From the NCBI GenBank assembly GCA_023213395.1, contig CM041465.1:5642001-5706000 (forward strand): a stretch of DNA of 64,000 nucleotides. The letters run 5' to 3'. A model generated the notes under the pieces. That model made no database searches. It was not told the origin of the DNA and worked only from the letters and a program-made list of their open reading frames with translations. The stretch comes from Cycas panzhihuaensis. Lineage: Eukaryota; Cycadophyta. Each line of letters starts with the position of its first letter. Position 1 is the first letter of the stretch. Positions 36,900 to 47,678 of the stretch are shown here, one piece after another. The position numbers and the translations under genes are program-made.

Positions 36900-37672
36900 C
36901 GTACCAAGAAGCTGTAAAGCATGTAGCTTAGAGAAATTCCATGAACGAAAAGTATCAATCTCTTATTAAGAACAGTACATGGGAGCTTGTTGATCTACCA
37001 CTTGGAAGAAAGGTAGTTCAAAATAAATGGGTGTTTAAAAACAAGTATAGATCAGATGTCACCCTAGAAAAACATAAGGTGAGGTTGGTAGCAAAATGAT
37101 TCATGCAAAGGGAAGGCATTGACTACACTGAAATCTTTTCTCCTATAACCAAGTGGCCTATAATTAGAACTCTTATAGCCTTGGCTGCTCAACAGGGTTG
37201 GAAAATCCACCAACTCGATGTTAAGACTACATTTCTCAATGGGGACCTTAAAGAAGAAATTTACATGGCTCAGCCATAAGGATACGAGATTGACAATCAG
37301 GAGCATAAAGTTTACAGGCTCAAAAGTCCTTGTACGGCCTAAAGCAAGCCCCTCGTGCTTGGTTTACCAAGTTGTCTGAGAGAATGAGGTAACTTGGATA
37401 TGAGGTTTGTGACTATCAAGATATTGATGCAACATTATTCATCAAGCACCAAAATGATAAAGTCACTTACCTCTTAATCTTTGTGGATGACATTCTCATA
37501 ACGGGGAATAGTGAGCAGGTAATTAGCCAGCTAAAGAAGGACCTTACTAAAACTTTTAAATTGTCTAACCTCAGGTTGATGAAATATTACTTAGGAATTG
37601 AAGTAACTCAAAAGGATGGCAAAATATTTCTCTCCCAAGAAAAATATATCAACGAGTATGGCAACTTATAGG
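36900..37672 (+). pseudogene. reverse transcriptase of copia C, with internal deletion
   Basis: Starts at the YQEAVKHV region. WELVDLPLGRKVVQNKWVFKNKY follows, then [20 protein letters not shown], a one-base frameshift at the LKSSLYGLKQ site near 37325 (shared with G), and the catalytic FVDDIL box near 37482, then LMKYYLGIEV. After the QEKYIN segment near 37650 about 115 bp present in B and G is missing, so thumb sequence is lost and the frame changes. Confidence 0.88.
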
Positions 37673-37736
37673 TAGTCTCATCTATACTACCAACACAAGG
37701 CCATATATTACACACTATGTTAGCATTCTTGCAAGA

Positions 37737-38288
37737 TTCATGACAAATCCTAAGCAGAATCAATGGCAAGCTGCAATACGAGTATTGAGGTACCTAAAGA
37801 TGACTAGCAAACATGGTTTGTTGTATGAACCCAATGCAGAATTTAAGCTTTATGCATATACAAACTCAGACTTTACTGGAGATAAAGACACAGGAAGATC
37901 TATGTCTGGGTATGTAACATTTCTTGGAACAACACCAATATCATGGAGATCCAGATGGCAGAAGATAGTTGCAGACTCAACTGTCGAAGTTGAGCACATT
38001 ACTGCTTCTGAGACAAGTAAGGAGGTGATATGGCTTAGAAAATTATTGAATACATTAAATGCCACCCAAACAAGTTCTACTAGCTTATATGTTGATAATC
38101 AATCTACAATCCAGATGGCTAAAAATCTTGTATTTCATGATCATACAAAACATATAAGTACAAAAGTCCATAGGATTAGAGAACTAGTTCATGATGGCAT
38201 AATTCAACTGGAGTACTACCCCATAGTAGATCAAGTGGCTGATATCTTCACCAAACCACTAAAGAGGGTGAAGTTTGAACAGTTCTGA
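37737..38288 (+). pseudogene. RNase H of copia C (open frame of 182 codons)
   Basis: The best preserved domain in C, without a stop from 37740 to 38288. Motifs: FKLYAYTNSDFTGDKDTGRS, SWRSRWQKIVADSTVEVEH, ASETSKEVIWLRKLL, SLYVDNQSTIQMAKN, HTKHISTKVHRIRELV, and the terminal VADIFTKPLKRVKFEQF. Of the usual acidic catalytic positions the Glu of EAEY reads Glu-His. Separated from RT by the deletion, so it would not be made as part of a polyprotein. Confidence 0.9.
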
Positions 38289-38757
38289 AAGCAACTCAGC
38301 CTTAAGACCTCCATCTCTGACTAGTTGAAGGAGATGAAAATAGGACCATCATACTCTGTCTCATTCGTGAAAACCCCTTGTGGGCGCGGAAGGACAAGAG
38401 CAAGTCTTTGCTCTATCCCATTCGTGAAAACCCCATGTGGGCGTGAAAGGATAAGGGTTGGATCATTTTGGAAAATCGAAAGCTGTGAAAACCTGAAAGG
38501 ACATGGGGGATGACTAAATGGTATATGGAGACTCAGTAGATTTTATCTACAAAATTCATTGTATTGATTGGCTATCTGGCTACATTTAAAGAGCCGCCTG
38601 AGTGAGGTTAGTAGATTAGAAAATTTGTGGGTTTTCTTCCCCATGAGGGTTTCCCATAAAAGTGTTATAGTAGTTTTCTTTGTAAGAGGCTTAAATGAAG
38701 ACCTCATAGGATAGAATAAAATAGGATGAAATGACCTTCTACCATTAAGGGGGAGAT
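38289..38757 (+). other. 3' untranslated region of copia C with conserved short ORF and polypurine tract
   Basis: Contains a direct repeat with units near 38363 and 38420 (ATTCGTGAAAACCCC start). A 62-codon frame spans it (38325-38513; the peptide repeats FVKTPCGR). The matching frame is open in G (40691-40879) but not in B. The polypurine tract AAGGGGGAGAT is at 38747-38757. Confidence 0.65.
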
Positions 38758-39055
38758 TGAAAAGGGTTAATGACATAAGGTCATTACATTAGTTGATTAT
38801 TTCGAAAAAGGGTCTTAAGTGAACTTTAAATTAGATCACTTTAGTGAAATGCACTTTCATATGCATTATGTGTAATTTCATTTCACCTAACTCTAATGCT
38901 CCCTCTCTCAATATAAAAAGAAAAGCTTAATGGAGGAGATTCATTCTTACCTCCCCATTTTGTGAGAGCTACTTTCTTTCTCTCAAGTCTCTCTTGCTCC
39001 TATGTTTGCCTTTGTGTTTAGTGCATGGAGATGACAGATAGATCCACTCTTTTCA
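38758..39055 (+). repeat. 3' LTR of copia C
   Basis: 298 bp, followed by the AAAGG duplication. Confidence 0.95.
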
Positions 39056-40155
39056 AAAGGGACCCTCTTATCTGGAATGATCGAGGAAGGAGGATTGAGA
39101 TGAAAGATGTCTTTCTTAAGAAGAGGGAAAGAATGGAGGTAAACCCTAATGGAGGAAGGGGTACCTACGGACAAGAAATGAGTGATGGGTGATGAAGGTG
39201 CAAGGAGGAAGTTGGGTAGCCTAAACAAAGGTAAGACAAGATGTTATATTACCGAAATAAAGCACCTTAAGGAGGATGATCCTATGGTGCCAATACCCTA
39301 AGTAGATGGCTAGGTGTAGAGGGTTATGTAATGTGCCCTTTATTTCATTTTACAATGAATTAGATAATGTTATGGGTTATTGATATTTCTAGTTTATATT
39401 TGAATTAAAATAGAAAGGGAAGAACAAAAACACACACTCTCTCTCTCGACTCTAACCTCTCTCTCTTTGCTTTTACAAATGTCAAAGGAACCAAGAAAGT
39501 AGGAGTCATATGCAGAGAATGCAAAAACTAGTGCAAGATAACCTGGTAGTGCATGGGAAAGGAGAATGATTGTGGTAGAGGGATTCACAACCTTTTGTAC
39601 CCTTACCCTAATAGATATAAGAGTCAAGCAAGAATAGGGGAATGGGAATGCAACTAATAGGATTAATACCTACATGTGCAAAATGACTATCCCTTCTCCT
39701 ACATGAGCTTGCCAATTTATAAGCAACAAAGCATAAATAAGTTTCCCTTTTTCTTTTGCTTTCCTTAGGAGTAAGGGAGAGAGCAGTGAGCAAGAAGATA
39801 GGGTAAGAAGGAGTGCACCTAGAACTGGGATGGCTACTGTAGAGGACCCTTTCTCTTTCCTCATGATCTGCTCTCGTCCACCTAACACTCTTTATCACGG
39901 TTGGTATTGCAGGAGGAATACTAGTGGGGCTTCTTTACCTTCCCCAAGGACTAAATGTAGAAAGAAACTAAAAGGAAAAGAGTTACTCACAAAGAAAGTT
40001 CAAAGTAATGTAATGATAATAAAAGAGATGTATGTACCTTTCACGAAGACCTTTGCTTACTCTAAAAAGGTGAAACCTGCACAATGAGTTATTTGCCCTT
40101 TCTCAAGGGTGATAGACACATATGGGAGTAAATGCACACTCGTGTATGCACATAT
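39056..40155. other. unassigned spacer between copia C and G
   Basis: 1.1 kb, more purine- and G-rich than the surroundings, with a short AC/CT microsatellite near 39430-39450. No LTR, domain or convincing ORF. ORFs at 39394, 39608, 39670 and 39830 overlap on both strands and look random. The CATAT at 40151-40155 is the target duplication of G. Confidence 0.5.
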
Positions 40156-40452
40156 TGAAAAGAGTGGATCTATCCTTCATCTCCATGCACTAAACACAAA
40201 GGCAAACATAGGAGCAAGAGAGACTTGAGAGAAAGAAAGTAGCTCTCACAAAATGGGGAGGTAAGAATGAATCTCCTCCATTGAGCTTTACTTTTATATT
40301 GAGAGAGGGAGCATTTCAGTTAGGTGAAATGAAATTACACATAATGTACATAAAAGTATATTTCACTTAAGTGATCTAATTTAAAGTTCACTTAAGACCC
40401 TTTTTCGAAATAATCAACTAATGTAATGACCTTATGTCATTAACCCTTTTCA
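40156..40452 (-). repeat. 3' LTR of copia G
   Basis: 297 bp. On the - strand it is preceded by the polypurine tract at 40453-40463. Confidence 0.95.
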
Positions 40453-40914
40453 ATCTCCCCCTTAATGGTAGAAGGTCATTTCATTCTATTTTATTCTATC
40501 CTATGAGGTCTTCATTTGAGCCTCTTACAAAGCAAACTAGTATGATACTTTTGTGGGAAATGGGGAAGAAAACCCACAGATTTTCTAATCTACTAACCTG
40601 GCTCAGGTGGCTCTTTAAATGTAGCCAGATAGCCAATTAGTACAACAAATTTTGTAGCTGAAATATATTGAGTCTCCATATACCATTTGGTCATCCCCCA
40701 TGCCCTTTCAGGTTTTCACAAGTTCTGATTTTCCAAAATGATACAACCCTTATCCTTTCGTGCCCACATGGGGTTTTCACGAATGGGATAGAGCAGAGAC
40801 TTACTCTTGTCCTTCCGCACCCACAAGGGGTTTTCACGAATGAGACAGAGTATGATGGTCCTATTGTCATCTCCTTCAATCGATCGAGATGGAGGCCCTA
40901 AGGCCAAGTTGCTT
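40453..40914 (-). other. 3' untranslated region of copia G with polypurine tract and conserved short ORF
   Basis: The polypurine tract is 40453-40463 (reverse complement AAGGGGGAGAT). The 62-codon frame 40691-40879 is the counterpart of 38325-38513 in C, about 85% identical by eye, with the same FVKTPCG repeat. Function unknown; it may be chance conservation of a young repeat. Confidence 0.6.
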
Positions 40915-41345
40915 TGGAACTATTCAAACTTCACCTTCTTGATGGTTTGGTGAAGATATCGACCACTTAATCTGTGTAGGCGGTACTCAATTGAATTGTG
41001 CCATCATGAACTAGTTCTCTAATCCGTGGACTTTTGTACTTATATGTTTGGTACGATCATGAAATCTGATTTTTAGCCATCTGGATTATAGATTGATTAT
41101 CTACATGTAAGCTAGTAGAACTTGTTTGGGTGGCATTTAATGTATTCAACAATTTTCTAAGCCATATCACCTCCTTGCTTGTCTCGAGCGTGAATGTACT
41201 CGGCTTGATTGAGTGCAACTATCTTCTCCGTACGGATCTCCATGATATTGGTGTTGTTCAAGAAATGTTACATACCGGGCGTAGATCTTCCCGTGTCTTT
41301 ATCTCGGTAAAGTCCGAGTCTGTATGCATAAAGTTTAAATTACGC
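40915..41345 (-). pseudogene. RNase H of copia G, frameshifted
   Basis: Aligns throughout with the open RNase H of C, but several small deletions (near 41165-41185, 41228, 41278 and 41315) change the frame. The nucleotide sequence around each carries CG dinucleotides that are TG/CA in C. Catalytic activity would be lost as sequenced. Confidence 0.82.
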
Positions 41346-42345
41346 ATTGGGTTCATACAATGAGACCATATTTGCTAGTCATCTTTAGGTACCTCAACAC
41401 TCGTATTGCGACGCAATGATTCTGCTTAGGATTTGTCATGAATCTTGCAAGAATGCTGACATAGTGTGCAATATCTGGCCTTATGTTGGTAGTATAGATG
41501 AGACTACCTACAAGTTGCCTGTAGAGTGTTGTGTCTGCCTCTCTATTGTCACCACCAACTGAGAGCTTAATATTAGGCTCCATAGGTGTATCCACTGGTC
41601 GAGCAACTTCCAACTGAAACTTTGTCAGAAGATCGTTGATATATTTTTCTTGGGAGAGAAAGATTTTGCTATCCTTTTGAGTTACTTCAATTCCCAAGTA
41701 ATATTTCATTAACCCGAGGTCAGACAATTCAAAAGTTTTAGCAAGGTCCTTCTTCAATTTGGTGATTACATTCACTATTCCAGATTATGAGCATGTCATC
41801 CACAAAGATTAAGAGGTAAGTGACTTTATCATTTTGGCACTTGATGAATAATGTTGCATTAATATCTTGATAGTCACAAACCTCATATCCAAGTTGCCTC
41901 ATTCTTTCGAACAACTTGGTAAACCAAGCACGAGGGGCTTGCTTTAGGCCGTCTGAGGACTTTTGAGCCTACAAACTTTATGCTCCCGATCAATCTCGTA
42001 TCCTTCTGGCTGAGCCATGTAAATTTCTTCTTTAAGGTCCCCATTGAGAAATGCAGTCTTAACATCGAGTTGGTGGATTTTCCAACCCTGTTGAGCAGCC
42101 AAGGCTATTAGAGTTCTAATTGTAGGCCACTTAGTTATAGGAGCAAAGATTTCAATGTAGTCAATGCCTTCCCTTTGCGTGAATCCTTTTGCTACCAACC
42201 TCGCCTTGTGTTTTTCTAGGGTGCCATCTGATCTATACTTGTTTTTGAACACCCATTTATTTTGAACTACCTTTCTTCCAAGTGGTAGAGCAACAAGCTC
42301 CCATGTACCATTCTTAATAAGAGATTGATACTCTTCGTTCATGGC
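41346..42345 (-). pseudogene. reverse transcriptase of copia G
   Basis: Two open blocks. The first, 42342 down to 41944, starts MNEEYQSLIKNGTWELVALPL and includes WVFKNKYRSDGTLEKHKARLVAKGF and [20 protein letters not shown]. The second, 41775 to 41353, includes LSDLGLMKYYLGIEVTQKD and SLIYTTNIRPDIAHYVSI. Between them the LKSSLYGLKQAPRAW region has a one-base shift (near 41960) and the catalytic VDD box lies near 41790, where another shift sits. Not functional as read, but the least decayed RT here. Confidence 0.9.
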
Positions 42346-42840
42346 ATTTCTCCAAGCTGCATGCTACGACTTCTTGATGCGTTAGGGGCTCTTCATTAAG
42401 AGCAAGATCTGATTCTCTTTGGTTCAAGCTCAACAGAAAGTGATTCATGCATCCTTGCTCTATGGGCACTTCTAGTGCTAGTTTTGCCTACCTCATCCGG
42501 GTCGCATGTCCTTGTGGTGGTAGGCTTCACGAGAACCTCGAGTTAGGCACGAGGTCTTCATTTCCACAACCTCTTGTTCTTCGTTTTGATCACGAAAGGA
42601 TCATGTCAAATATTTGGCACGGAGGAAGTTGGCGATCTTTGGAGAAGATGGGCCGACCACGGATGTTGGAGAAGATGATCCTTCGCTATGGCTTTGCCTT
42701 TGTCAACTTAGGCATTCACAAATGATGGTCTTTGGATGTGTACACATTGGATTGGAGTCACAGCTTGTATCCTCCGAGGCTCTATTGTCAGATTCCAAGA
42801 TTTTAAGCAACTGTTCAACATCTCCCCCCCTAAATTTTAG
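42346..42840 (-). pseudogene. integrase-RT linker of copia G
   Basis: The variable, Ser/Pro-rich linker between integrase and RT, collinear with 36421-36900 of C. Rich in CG dinucleotides compared with C and carrying several small indels. Confidence 0.65.
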
Positions 42841-44235
42841 AATCTGGACATCAAATTCAGTAGCATCATTAAATCGGTATGAAGGCATCTTGGAGTCAAG
42901 TCTGAGTAATTGATCTTCAGTCTCTGTAAAGATAACATCTCTAGTGATGATGATTTTGTGCTCTGAAGGTATAAAAACCTTGTATCCCTTTTTCTCCATA
43001 GGATATCTAACAAAGATGCCTTTGATGGCTCTATCTTAGAGCTTATTTCTATGTTCCTGCAAAATATGAGCATAACAAGTAGAGCCAAAAATTCTGAAGT
43101 GGGAGATAGGGGGGGTTTGTCCATACCACATTTCATGTGGAGAGGGGCCGAGCTTGGAGGGACTAACAGTATTGATGCAATACGGTGATCCGGATAGCCT
43201 CAGCCCAAATATAGATAGGGATATTCTTATATACCAGCATAGCACGAGCCATATTCATGATGGTCCTGTTTATGTGCTCGGCAACTCTATTTTGCTAGGG
43301 TGTACACCTGTGATGGTGCGATGTTTGATTCCATGTTGGCGTAGGTATGATTCAAACTCATTGGATGTGTACTCGCCACCATTGTCGATCCACGAGTATT
43401 TTGATCTTGAATCGATTCATTTTCCACGGGCCTTGAAAGCTTGAAACATAGAAAAGCTTCATCTTTCTTTGCAAGAAGAGCCACCCATACTGCCTTGGTA
43501 AAATCATCAATGAAAGTAATACAGTACCATACATTTGATAGAAGGGATGGGTATAGGACCGCATATATCTGAGTGTACAAGCTGCAAAGGTTGGGTAGAT
43601 TTCCACTGACTACGAGGAAAGGGTTGTCTTTGAGATTTAGCAATAATATATGCTTCACATTTAAAGGGCTTGGAGGGGAACTTAGGCAAACCAGGAAGAG
43701 TGTCTTGTAGTTTTCTTAAACGATCAATTTTGATATGGCCCATATGAGCATGCCATAGAGCTACTTGGGACAACTTTTGAGGAGTCAGGGTTGTGGTAAA
43801 AACAAATTCATCATCAACATAGTTGGCTTCAGAGGATGGTGAGTCAGTTAGGCGAAAAAGTTTGCCATCAAGAATTCTGGTCATAACCACAGCATTTGAA
43901 GGAGGGTGAATGACACAGAGAGTTTGATTATTTGTAGTTACACTCAGATCAAATCCACGAGAGGACAGGGAGAGTAGATTCTGCTCCAGAGCAGGAATAT
44001 ATAAAACATCAACAAGTGTAAAATCTGGAAGGCCTGGGAGTTTTAGGCAAACAGTTCCAAGTCCTTCGACTGGCTGAGATGATTTGTCAGCCATGTGTAC
44101 AACACCATGAACTTCAGAGTCAAAATCTTGAAAGAACTGGCGATGACAAGTCATGTGTTGTGTTGCTCCAGTATCCATGATCCACGATGAAGTATTTGAG
44201 GTAGCACTATTTGCAACTCCAAGTGGTGAAGGCAA
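42841..44235 (-). pseudogene. protease, GAG-pre-integrase and integrase of copia G
   Basis: An uninterrupted 242-codon frame (44235-43507) covers the intact protease active site MDTGATQHMTCH, VDVLYIPAL, LWHAHMGHIKIDRLRKL (HHCC zinc site) and the first integrase motif VHSDICGP. The core continues with FIDDFTKAVWVALLAKKDEAF, then is frameshifted near 43410-43450 around the DNGGEYTS motif. The C-terminus runs to SKMPSYRF near 42870. It would process Gag-Pol and integrate cDNA; broken by indels. Confidence 0.88.
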
Positions 44236-44419
44236 AAGTGAATAAGCATAGCCACAATGAGCCTCAATATACTTAGTGGATCTATCAACAACATTTGATG
44301 AAGTGGTCCCAATTCTTTGAAGGTGTGCATGAGCAAATTACGTTCCACCAAAAGCATCTTCAAAAGTATTATCAACATTATGTGCACCATGGCTTGTTGA
44401 TAACTTGGTAGTTGTTGGT

Positions 44420-45373
44420 GGCGATTCTACAATTTTGGCATAATGTCCTCTTCTATTACACCTTTGGCACACGATTGTTTGATTTCCGGTCAAGTATTGG
44501 TGGTGGATTAATCTCGATTAGGATCTAGGTCGGGTTGATTATTTTGGCCTTGGCCTTGAGGCTATTTTGTTGGAATTGAGGAGCACATTGACTAAGAGGA
44601 CGTTGTCCTTGTTGTCTACCTCTTCCTCTTCCACGGGAATTACCACCTCTACGAGAGTATTGACCTTGATTTTTGGTGTAACAAAGATCTTCTTCCACTT
44701 TAAAAGCAGCATCAATTGGATCTGATGTAGTGGCAAAGTTGGTGTCAAATGTCTTATCAAATTCAATGAACTTATCAGCAAGATCTTCAAAGTTTAGGGT
44801 CTTCAAAGTTCCACTCGATTGAAGACTCCCCAATAGATTTTTATAATCTGGGATATGGAGATATGACTAAATCAAGAAAGCCCATGTAATACATTGAGTT
44901 TTAAAATCTTTATCAATGGCTTGCTTGATTGGATGAAGGAGATTGATTGTCTCACTTGCATGTCCTTTCTGCATTTTCAATTTGTTCATCTTCAGCACTA
45001 AGTGAACAAATTCTAAGTCTAATTTAGTGTCAAAGTTCTTTTTAAGAACTTCAAGAACTTTCCATGTTGTATCATGTACAGCTTCGTCAATGAGATTATG
45101 CAGGGAATAATCAGTAACAAGCAGTATCCCTGCACGAATTTTATCATCATCAAGTTCCCATTGGCGTTTAGCTTCTGACTTGATGGGAGCAGTTGGAGCA
45201 CCTCCTACTGAAGCAGTTGTGGTAGCTATAGCTGCAATAGGTGGTGTAGGTTGTAAGTGATCTCTCCATAGACCTTCATACTTTACAACATTTCTGACAC
45301 CAGTGAACCACATGTCCCAATTTTCTTTCCCTTTTAGAATGCAGTTCACATTTTGCTTGAACTGTGAAGACAT
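44420..45373 (-). pseudogene. gag of copia G
   Basis: Start ATG at 45373 (MSSQFKQNVNCILKGKENWDMWF). 168 codons are open before a single TAG at about 44868. The frame then continues (44833-44525) through the Arg-Gly-rich linker, where a frameshift follows near 44530. The zinc knuckle at about 44427-44471 keeps three ligands, but one missing A shifts the frame before the last Cys. The most complete gag in the window. Confidence 0.9.
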
Positions 45374-47367
45374 TGTGTCTTTTTAGAAGGGAAGAAATAA
45401 ACAAGGGACTATAAAAGTGATGGCAATAAATGACCGATTACTATTTACAAATGGGAAATGTAATGAAGTAGTGTAGAAGAAGGAAGAAGAAGTGAGAATG
45501 GTTGCTTAAAGATGAAGGGAGCAACTTCGAGAAAAGTCACCAACACTTGTGACAAATATTAACTGGCGACGGGGAATATGAGAAGTACTATGATAAAAAT
45601 TGGCCACTAACACTTGTGGCAAATATTAACGACACGGCGGGGAATATGAGAAGCACTATGATTGTGATTACACTATGGATCACTTTTTACAAATAAGTAA
45701 GTGATCAATATACAAGATTGTAGGCCAATGTAGAAGTTGACATCATTGGGTTTACACAACTTGAAACTCGAATGTAGGATGCGTAATCAACCCAATAACC
45801 TTTAACTTGTGTCCAATGTGTAGTTGAGGTTGTTGAAGGGATGCCTAGGCTTCTAGTAGAATTAATTTGGCCTTCACCCGCGATACATAATCATGCTTGG
45901 TGATGAAATCCAAGTCATAGCAGACGGTACTCCCAATCCTCACCTAGTTCACCAATGAGCAGCTATATACCTCCTCTAAAGAGTGGTATGTGCATACCCA
46001 TGGCTATGATGGATATTGGATCGGGTATATTTTAATCTTGTATTAAAGTTTCAGTTTTCCCAGTTGGTTATTAGGATGATCCCTGATTGAGGCACGATGG
46101 TATGGCTAACCAAACCTCACCAATATTCCGGTTTAGTCTAGTCCCAACTTGAAACCCACACCTCCTTTATGGCACGGCATTCTGCCAACTAAGGTATCTC
46201 AACCTTGGCGAGTATGTCAACAGGTACAAGATGACAGAAAATAACGTACGTGATGCGTTCCTTTTAGGAAGAGTGAAAAGATTATCAAATTGCATCAAAC
46301 GTACATTTAACTGAAAATAATGCTTGCTTGGAGTGCTTTTGGAGTGCTTGCTTGAAGTGTCTTTGGAGTGCTTGCTTTGAGTGATTTTAGAGTGCTGAAA
46401 TGCAATGCTAATAAGTGAGTGAGGACACCGGATATTGCTCCGATCCAGGTGTTTTTTTCTCACTTTTACAATGGGCTTTTAAGCCTTATAAAAAGGAAGA
46501 AATTTTCTTCACTTTTTTTCTTTTTTTTTTTTTGTTAATACAAAAAAAGTACTCTTCACTAAATCTGCAATAACTTTCTCCCACGATGTCGAAATGGAGT
46601 GCCATTTTTTGTGCTACAACTTAGACTTAGAGATTCATCTTCAGAAAGTTGAATCAGGTCCAAATGAGTTCTGGAAAGTTTTTGACAGCCCCGTAAAGTT
46701 AGGAAATTATATTTTTCTAGAATTCTTACTAAAAATAGCATTGTTCACTAAAGCAATGATAACTTCCTCATACGACATCCAAATTAGGTGCCAATTTTTG
46801 CATTGGAAAGTAGGCTCAGAGCCTAATCTTTGACAATTAGAATCACTTCAATTGGATCTCTGTAGAAGATTTTGCATACCTATGAAGTTTAGTAATCAAA
46901 TTATATTTCTGCAGAAATTTCAGCTTGCTAATATCTCATTAACACATGATACCATATGAAATTTCCATTATTTTTTGATCACCAGATCTCAATATGGGCA
47001 AGGTGAGAGCATACAATGATAGATATTTTAAATGGCTCAAAATTCTTTAAAAAAAATGGGTAAAAACTCCCCTTACTTAGTTAGTATTTCCCCTTGTTAA
47101 ATGGACAAAAAAGGGAAAAGAAAAAGAAGAATGAGATAGCATGAATGGCTAGCAAAGGATTGGAATCTTTGGGCCTTAAAAATCCTTGTATTATGCTTCC
47201 AAACCTACAAAAGAGAAAGGAAAAGCAAACAATACAAAATATACTATCATAATAACTTGAAAATATTTCTAAATTCACTTTCACAATCTCCTTCACCACA
47301 TGGATTGTGGGGAAGAAGGAAGTGATGGCTCCATTGCAAGTGCAAGTGGGGAATATGAAGGAAGCAA
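45374..47367 (-). other. 2-kb leader of copia G
   Basis: Same organisation as in B and C: a two-unit ~65-bp repeat next to gag (45537-45665), a GGAGTGCTTGCTT-like mini-repeat (46320-46400), and the duplicated ~130-bp block (about 46555-46680 and 46745-46860). No convincing gene; the 99-codon frame at 47081-47380 starts inside the primer site at a GTG. Confidence 0.7.
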
Positions 47368-47379
47368 GCTCTGATACCA
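47368..47379 (-). other. primer-binding site of copia G
   Basis: The reverse complement is TGGTATCAGAGC. Confidence 0.92.
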
Positions 47380-47381
47380 CA

Positions 47382-47678
47382 TGAAAAGAGTGGATCTATC
47401 CTTCATCTCCATGCACTAAACACAAAGGCAAACATGGGAGCAAGAGAGACTTGAGAGAAAGAAAGTAGCTCTCACAAAATGGGGAGGTAAGAATGAATCT
47501 CCTCCATTGAGCTTTACTTTTATATTAAGAGAGGGAGCATTTGAGTTAGGTGAAATGAAATTACACATAATGCACATGAAAGTGCATTTCACTTAAGTGA
47601 TCTAATTTAAAGTTCACTTAAGACCCTTTTTCGAAATAATCAACTAATGTAATGACCTTATGTCATTAACCCTTTTCA
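47382..47678 (-). repeat. 5' LTR of copia G
   Basis: 297 bp; ends at the CATAT duplication. Confidence 0.95.
47517..47524 (-). promoter_or_regulatory. TATA box in 5' LTR of copia G
   Basis: Reads TATAAAAG on the - strand, the likely promoter of the youngest element. Transcription would run leftwards towards C. Confidence 0.6.

Larger units (their letters stand above)
31554..39055 (+). mobile_element. copia element C (same family as B and G)
   Basis: 7502 bp with 298-bp LTRs and perfect AAAGG target duplications (31549-31553, 39056-39060). Full domain order is present. The two LTRs differ at about 15 positions by eye (5%). Coding capacity is lost through stops and a ~115-bp deletion in RT. 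It stands in opposite orientation to its relative G, 1.1 kb away. Confidence 0.96.
40156..47678 (-). mobile_element. copia element G (youngest copy of the B/C/G family)
   Basis: 7523 bp on the - strand with 297-bp LTRs that differ at only seven sites by eye, and a perfect CATAT target duplication (40151-40155, 47679-47683). All domains are present and few stops occur. Its frames are instead broken by small indels, many next to CpG. Forms a 7.5-kb inverted repeat with C. Confidence 0.96.

Noticed and set aside
39608-39898. Overlapping ORFs at 39608-39898 and 39670-39888 in the C-G spacer
   Set aside because: They overlap each other and an opposite-strand ORF (39830-40087), with no recognisable domain or codon pattern.
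41130-41363. + strand ORF (also 37850-38065 and 10231-10446 on the - strand) sharing MAFNVFNNF
   Set aside because: Antisense shadows of RNase H in G, C and B; their similarity follows from homology of the sense strand.
47081-47380. 99-codon ORF after the primer site of copia G
   Set aside because: Begins at a GTG inside the primer-binding site and is shortened by a stop in C; no domain. Treated as leader.
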